Positions 14,401 through 18,197 of a stretch of 18,197 nt of DNA are shown here, in pieces. Numbering within the stretch: the stretch's first letter is position 1; every line of letters begins with the position of its first letter. The DNA is from DASPLH01 sp035627675 (GTDB taxonomy: Bacteria > Acidobacteriota > Terriglobia > Terriglobales > Acidobacteriaceae): NCBI GenBank assembly GCA_035627675.1, contig DASPLH010000013.1:1-18197 (forward strand), read 5' to 3'. The notes beneath the pieces were generated by a model. It saw only the letters and a program-made list of their open reading frames with translations. It was not told the origin of the DNA and did no database searches. The position numbers were made by a program, and so were the translations under genes.

Positions 14401-14748
14401 CGAGCCGACTGCGAGTGCGAAGTCCAGGCGCGTGACTCGCCCGACTTCGACGGCAACCACTTTCTCGCGCTTGGCGAAACCCACCGACTGGATCGTCAGC
14501 GTATATGTGCCGGGCTCAAGCAACTGAATGCGAAACTCGCCATCGCCATCCGACGATGTGCTCCACTGCTCTCCCGTGTCTTTGTTGGCCAGGTCGAGCT
14601 CAGCTCCGGCGATCACAGCGCCGGTCGGATCGGTGACCCTGCCCAGGATCGACCCGGTAGTAGTGGATTGTGAGAGGAGGATTCCCGGAAGAACGAAGGT
14701 CAGAACCACAACAAGCGCAACCACACGAGCAGTGGCATATGCGTTCAT
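11473..14748 (-). CDS. TonB-dependent receptor, Oar-like, with carboxypeptidase-regulatory-like N-terminal domain
   Basis: A 1091-aa outer-membrane protein. Starting at the ATG at 14748, it has a signal peptide (hydrophobic residues 9-25, cleavage near residue 26-27), a beta-sandwich domain (about 32-115, beginning GSILGRVTDPTGAVIAGAEL), then a plug domain with ENLPINGRRWSNFALLTPG and the DGADNNQAFFGEERGR segment, and a long barrel. An upstream in-frame start at 14871 would put 41 charged residues before the signal, so it is rejected. GGAAAAG lies about 7 nt before the chosen ATG. Two cysteine pairs (KPCILRR/NDCTYDD and DACTGCTG) could be disulfides in surface loops. It ends KYDL rather than in Phe. 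No SusD partner is nearby. The ligand is unknown; position next to nucleoside genes only hints at nucleic-acid-derived substrates. Confidence 0.9.
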   Translation of the reverse strand: MNAYATARVVALVVVLTFVLPGILLSQSTTTGSILGRVTDPTGAVIAGAELDLANKDTGEQWSTSSDGDGEFRIQLLEPGTYTLTIQSVGFAKREKVVAVEVGRVTRLDFALAVGSVAETVDVTTETPTVNTVQPDMSSNIDETSIENLPINGRRWSNFALLTPGAAPDGNFGLVSVRGTSGLQNNSTVDGADNNQAFFGEERGRTRISYVVSQSSVREFQVNSSNFSAEFGRAAGAVVNAVTKSGTNRLHGQAFYFLRDNQLGATNPFSMLSYQNSRGTWMTRAVKPEDRRQQFGVSVGGPLIQDRLFFFFTWDQQKRNFPALATAAKPELFAKPCILRRTSLHPSQYTNDCTYDDFRSLTNYVMPGNATDAQALAAFQDALRYLASFTGEVPRRADQLILFPKLDWQITRNHTAALSYNRMRWDSPGGAESRPVYNRGISSFGSDYVKVDTAIARVSSLLWETVANELRFQYSRDFQMQFAPAPASGEPATGPFGNSPQIAVAAYSYGLSFGQPNFLDRRAYPDERRLQVANTTTWQRGKHLLKAGFDLNRVRDRMDNLYQGGGSYSYSGRSGFIADYVAWKNAGVPGYKDDNRGYSSYIQAFGTPEFTFSTTDVAFFGQDEWRVAPRVTLSLGVRYELQKLPAAQIPNASVPQTAQIHEDANNFGPRVGFAWDVNGDGKTAVRGGYGMFYGRVTNSTISSALANTGTPEAQRSYVWRYNTPGAPAFPATVAVMNDPIGDPASAVRPDISFFAPDFQNPQIHQADLIVERQLAANTMVSASYLLSLGRSLPDFIDTNLDLASVVEADDPANPGYTFNGGPFDGSTLSIPYFGRRLNANYSRMTEIRSNVSSNYNALVLQVNRRMIRGLQYRFSYTWARAIDDGQNSVTFTAGNNIMFPGPFTYLLNGEPVKVTNGEHGTSNFDTRQRLVGSFLYVPQFYKRARGWRRAVFDGWAVSPIITISTGRPFSEYIGGTPNAIPDACTGCTGLFGAGGINRLPFVGRNSWRYPNLQNVDLRISKRLYPREGHRLEFLAEAFNLFNHVNVTDLADQMYSFSGNTLNYDSTFRQPTAAGNTIYRERQVQFGLKYDL

Positions 14749-14894
14749 GAAGCGCTTTTCCGCGTCATTGCCGCATAGCCCCGGAGCCCTCAGCCTGCGG
14801 AAACAACACTTACGTGGAATAGGTGTCGAGTGTGCCGAGTGCCTGACCTTTTCCGCCGTGACCGTTGTCACATCGCAGCGTGCGAATGTTGCTA
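14749..14894 (-). other. Intergenic region between the two receptor genes
   Basis: About 150 bp between the terminator of the upstream receptor and the ATG of the downstream one. GTGAC-CGTT-GTCAC (14858-14871) is a small inverted repeat that could be an operator. No convincing -35/-10 pair was found, but the terminator implies that the downstream receptor has its own promoter here. Confidence 0.3.
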
Positions 14895-14926
14895 CAAGAA
14901 AAACCGGCGGCCCGAAGGCCGCCGGT
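14895..14926 (-). terminator. Strong intrinsic terminator after the upstream TonB-dependent receptor gene
   Basis: On the - strand ACCGGCGGCC, a TTCG loop and GGCCGCCGGT form a perfect 10-bp stem (14926-14917 and 14912-14903), followed by TTTTCTTG. It lies 23 bp after the receptor stop codon. UUCG is an especially stable loop. This is the best terminator in the window. Confidence 0.92.
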
Positions 14927-14949
14927 CGAGGTTCGTACGTACGAGTTGT

Positions 14950-17900
14950 TTAGAACTCGAGACGAACGCCAAGCTGAGCCTGCCACGGCTCGCCCGGAGT
15001 GTTGTTCGTGAGCAGCACCCCCGTAGTCGGGTTGCGCAGCTGCATGAACTGAGCGTTGGTTGCGCCAGTCAGGCCGCAGCTCACCGAACCGCTGGTGCAG
15101 TAGTTCAACGAGTTGCCCGCGTACTGGAGGTTCATGACGTTGAACACGTTGAAGAAGTCGGCGAACGTCTTCACCTTCATGCCTTCCCGCACGCTGAACG
15201 TCTTCTGAACGCGGAGGTCAACGTTGCTTTGCCAGGGCTGGCGGAACGAGTTGCGCTTCTGGACGACACCCACGCTCTCCATCGGGCGGTCGTTTCGGGC
15301 ACCATCGCCATTCGCATCGTAGCTGCTGGCGATTAGTGAATTGAAGGGACGGCCCGAGCGGATACGCATCGCGCTCGACACTTCGAAGCCCCACGGCAGG
15401 AACACGACCGGGTTGGCGAGGATCTGGTGACGGGTGTCGAGGCGCGAGAACGAGTATTCCCGATCAAGCGCATCGATCGCGTCGTAAGCCGGGCCGCCCG
15501 AGTCACGCTCGTTGTCGTCGTCGGAAGTGGTTTCGCCCAGGGTGTAGTAGAAGTTAACAAGCGCGTAGCGCTTGCGTAAGTTCGCGCGGAACGTTGCAGC
15601 ACGATACAGCGAACGAGACGACGATTCGCGGAACTGGACTTGGAAGAGGCTCGAGAGTGGACGTGCTCCGTACATCAGACGACCACTGGTGGCATCAACC
15701 GTAGGTGTCGCGAGGTTGATATCGCGGTTGCGCTGCAGACGCGAAGTGTTGACGTAGTTGAAGTCGAGACCCAGGGTAAGGCCGCTGATGACTTCACGCT
15801 CCACACCCAAGCCGGCCTGCACCGAACGAGGATCCTTGTAGTCGTTGGAAACCGACATCGGACTCGAACCGTTCCATACAACCGGGCTGAGACCGAGTGC
15901 CGTTGCGATCTGCTGGACGTTAGCAGGCGTCAGGATTGGCAGTTCGCCCAACTGATAGTTGTCCAGATTAATGCCGGCCAGGAGGAACTGCTGGTAGAGG
16001 GTCTTGTTCGGGTTTGCTGCAGAAACCGTGAACGGCAGGGTGATCGAAAGATCGCCGGGCGTCTCGCGGTAATTGTTGATCGGGCCCGAGTAAAGCAGTA
16101 GTGGCGTTGAGGCGTAGTAGATGCCGCCAAACCCACGCACAACCGTCTTGCCGTTGTTGAACGGATCCCATGCGAAGCCGAGGCGCGGTCCCCAGTTCTG
16201 CAACTGGTTCGGGATGTTGGCCGGATCAGTCTGGATGCCACGCGGGAACTGGAAGTTCTTCACGGTGTTGTACATCGCCGTGTTGCTGACTTCGGGCTGC
16301 GGATTGATCGTGCCTTCGTAGCGAAGACCGGCGTTGATCGTCAGCGTCGGCAACACCTTCCAGGAGTCCTGGATGAAGCCGGCGAAGTTCTTCGAATCCA
16401 TATCGGCCAGGCCGTTACCCACAGCCAAGCGGTACTGGATGGTTGGCGTCGTCACACCCGACGGATTGCGGCCGTACAGGTTGAAGCGGTGGCCGCCCGG
16501 GACGAGTGACATAGCCGCCAATTGAGCGGTAGTGGTGTTTCCGCTGCCGCCGCTGAGCGAGAACGAACCGAACTGATTGAACGCGAAGGTTTGGTTTGCG
16601 TAGACGTAGTTCAGCTCAGCACCGAACTTGATGGTGTGCTTGCCAATCTGCGTTGAAATGTTGTCCGCGATCTGTACGCGGTAGTCGGACTGGGTGGTCG
16701 GAAGGAAGGTTACCGTGCCGTACTGTCCCGCGGCGGTGGACACATTCGGCATCAAGGCATTCGGCTCACGCGGACGGATTTCCTTCGTCCACTGGGCGCG
16801 CAGCTCGTTCGCCATCGTGGGAGACAAGATGCTCGAGAGCTGCCCCACGACAGTGTAGGTCCTGTCCTTTTCCGTGCCGTTGTTCGTGATGGCGCTGTTC
16901 GTGGTCGGCGTGAGGGCGGTGCCGGCCGTGGTGGCGTTCTTGCCTTCGTTGTAGCTCTGGTTGTAGCGAACGTTCAAACGATTGGCGTCATTAGCCTGCC
17001 AGTCAACTTTTGCGAGGTAAGCCCACGCATCGTTGGTCTGCTGATATCCGCCCTGGAGGCCAGCATAGTAGTCATATGCTTCGGCGTTCGCTGCCGTACG
17101 AGTAGCGGTGGACAAGTTGCTGAACAGCACTTCGCGGTTCTGATTTTCCTTCTGTCCTTCGTACGTGCCGAAGACGAAAAGCTTGTCCTTCTTGAGGGGA
17201 CCACCGATCGAACCGCCCCACTGGTGACGGGTCGGAGCGATGGTGATTTCGCGGCCATTGGCCGAGGGCGAAGCCGCGAGTGCTTCGAGGTATTCATTGC
17301 CGCGAGCGAGGCTCTTGTCGCGGTTGAGGTAGAAAGCGGAGCCGTGGAAGTTGTTTGTGCCGGACTTCGTGATCGCCGTTACGAGACCGCCCGTCGAGCG
17401 GCCGAACTCGGCGGCGTAGCCAGCGTTGACGACCTGGAACTCACGGATCGATTCCTGCGGGACGGTGTACGAAGCAGTCGAACGCTCGCCGCCGCGGATA
17501 CCACCGAAGAACGGCTGGTTGTAGTCCATGCCGTCGATGTTGATGTTGCTGTTGATACCGCGCTGACCGCTGAGCGAAATCTGGTTGCGCGAGGGCTCAA
17601 CCTGGGCAGTCGGAGTCAGCGTGACGAAATCCTGGAAGCGCCGTCCGTTGATCGGAAGGTTGACAATGGCAGCTTCGGTGACCAGCGAGTCGGCGTGTTC
17701 AGTCGTGACCTGTACGCCTTCGGTCGCGACTTCAACCGTCTGCTCAACCTTGCCGAGGCCTAGCGTTATGGCAAGATCAACCGTACGGCCCACCTGGACC
17801 TGGACGCCCTGCAATTTCTGCGAAGCAAAATTCGGTGCGGCTGCTTCGAGGGTATAAGTGCCTGCGGGCAGCAACACGAAGCGGTACAGACCTTCCGCAT

Positions 17901-18096
17901 TCGTCGTCATTGAGCGTTCCACGCCAATGGCGGGTGCGCTCACCTTTACGGTCGCGTTCGGCACAACAGCACCTGTGCTATCGGTGACTGTGCCGGCGAT
18001 CTGACCGGTGCTGGCCTGCGTTTGCGCCATCAAGCCGGCCGGAAGGGCCAGGCACAACAGCAGCGCCAGCAAAGTATTCCTCCACAACTTCGACAT
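14950..18096 (-). CDS. TonB-dependent receptor, Oar-like, with carboxypeptidase-regulatory-like N-terminal domain
   Basis: A 1048-aa outer-membrane protein. From the ATG at 18096 it has a clear signal peptide (MSKLWRNTLLALLLCLALP, cleavage after LMA near residue 24), a beta-sandwich domain (about 30-115, GQIAGTVTDSTGAVVPNATV), a plug with NLPINGRRFQDFVTLTPTAQ, DGMDYNQPFFGGIRGGERS and a barrel ending LGVRLEF with the C-terminal Phe typical of outer-membrane barrels. AGGAG lies 7 nt before this ATG; an in-frame start at 18156 would add 20 residues before the signal and is less likely. One close Cys pair (YCTSGSVSC) sits near the C-terminus. It has the same architecture as the neighbouring receptor but is clearly divergent from it. 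Its own terminator follows. The ligand is not known. Confidence 0.92.
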   Translation of the reverse strand: MSKLWRNTLLALLLCLALPAGLMAQTQASTGQIAGTVTDSTGAVVPNATVKVSAPAIGVERSMTTNAEGLYRFVLLPAGTYTLEAAAPNFASQKLQGVQVQVGRTVDLAITLGLGKVEQTVEVATEGVQVTTEHADSLVTEAAIVNLPINGRRFQDFVTLTPTAQVEPSRNQISLSGQRGINSNINIDGMDYNQPFFGGIRGGERSTASYTVPQESIREFQVVNAGYAAEFGRSTGGLVTAITKSGTNNFHGSAFYLNRDKSLARGNEYLEALAASPSANGREITIAPTRHQWGGSIGGPLKKDKLFVFGTYEGQKENQNREVLFSNLSTATRTAANAEAYDYYAGLQGGYQQTNDAWAYLAKVDWQANDANRLNVRYNQSYNEGKNATTAGTALTPTTNSAITNNGTEKDRTYTVVGQLSSILSPTMANELRAQWTKEIRPREPNALMPNVSTAAGQYGTVTFLPTTQSDYRVQIADNISTQIGKHTIKFGAELNYVYANQTFAFNQFGSFSLSGGSGNTTTAQLAAMSLVPGGHRFNLYGRNPSGVTTPTIQYRLAVGNGLADMDSKNFAGFIQDSWKVLPTLTINAGLRYEGTINPQPEVSNTAMYNTVKNFQFPRGIQTDPANIPNQLQNWGPRLGFAWDPFNNGKTVVRGFGGIYYASTPLLLYSGPINNYRETPGDLSITLPFTVSAANPNKTLYQQFLLAGINLDNYQLGELPILTPANVQQIATALGLSPVVWNGSSPMSVSNDYKDPRSVQAGLGVEREVISGLTLGLDFNYVNTSRLQRNRDINLATPTVDATSGRLMYGARPLSSLFQVQFRESSSRSLYRAATFRANLRKRYALVNFYYTLGETTSDDDNERDSGGPAYDAIDALDREYSFSRLDTRHQILANPVVFLPWGFEVSSAMRIRSGRPFNSLIASSYDANGDGARNDRPMESVGVVQKRNSFRQPWQSNVDLRVQKTFSVREGMKVKTFADFFNVFNVMNLQYAGNSLNYCTSGSVSCGLTGATNAQFMQLRNPTTGVLLTNNTPGEPWQAQLGVRLEF

Positions 18097-18197
18097 GTCT
18101 CTCTCCTGTGTTTCTTCGGCTGCGCCTGCTGGTCGCGCCGAAATCGCCACGAGCAATCATTTCGGATGTCCTCGCTCCTGAACACACGTTTGGCCCG
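18097..18197 (-). other. Upstream region of the last receptor gene, cut by the window edge
   Basis: The 101 bp before the receptor start contain the AGGAG ribosome site (complement of about 18104-18108). No convincing promoter was recognised; it may lie in or beyond this stretch. Confidence 0.3.

Noticed and set aside
14933..14944. Palindrome TCGTACGTACGA near the stop of the upstream receptor gene
   Set aside because: It is short and next to a much stronger terminator; chance is the simplest explanation.

Overview
The window (18.2 kb, GC-rich, no rRNA or tRNA seen) looks like a chromosomal segment of a Gram-negative bacterium, most likely an Acidobacteriota member. That guess rests on two adjacent very large Oar-like TonB-dependent receptors with an N-terminal carboxypeptidase-regulatory-like domain, many short GC-rich palindromes between genes, and weak or absent Shine-Dalgarno sequences at several starts. 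It is from pattern recognition only; no database search was possible.

Layout. The 3' end of an esterase-D-like gene (3-518, +) is followed by a 127-bp element with inverted ends (532-658). A first + strand group encodes a nucleoside 2-deoxyribosyltransferase-like protein (730-1197), a 68-aa Trp-rich membrane protein (1198-1404) and thymidine kinase (1409-2035). A second group encodes an exported zinc-dependent S1/P1 nuclease/phospholipase C superfamily protein (2227-3216) and cytidine deaminase (3225-3662). A repeat-rich gap (3663-3999) carries 7-bp and 11-bp direct repeats and a 169-bp-period tandem duplication that copied the 3' end of the next gene, a secreted adenosine deaminase on the - strand (4000-5532). 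The + strand then resumes with hpt (5722-6237), deoC (6324-7043), a tightly packed pdp-nupC-punA operon (7264-10721) closed by a terminator, and udk (10783-11400). Two TonB-dependent receptors on the - strand (11473-14748 and 14950-18096) fill the rest, separated by a strong terminator for the upstream one.

How the genes fit together. Ten of the eleven protein genes between 730 and 11400 belong, or plausibly belong, to nucleoside salvage and catabolism; the exception is the small membrane protein. A coherent route can be drawn: the exported S1/P1-type enzyme (if it is a nuclease) releases nucleotides outside the cytoplasm; exported adenosine deaminase turns adenosine into inosine; NupC imports nucleosides; PunA, whose Glu/Asn pair fits 6-oxopurine specificity, splits inosine and guanosine; Hpt returns the bases to IMP/GMP; Cdd, Pdp, Udk and Tdk handle pyrimidines; DeoC degrades deoxyribose 5-phosphate. 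No phosphopentomutase, no nucleoside-responsive regulator and no 5'-nucleotidase is in the window. The receptors could serve outer-membrane uptake for this locus, but only their position suggests it.

The most notable points are the completeness of the locus and its exported steps, the recent duplication at the add 3' end, and a hairpin repeat found at both convergent gene junctions and nowhere else in the window.
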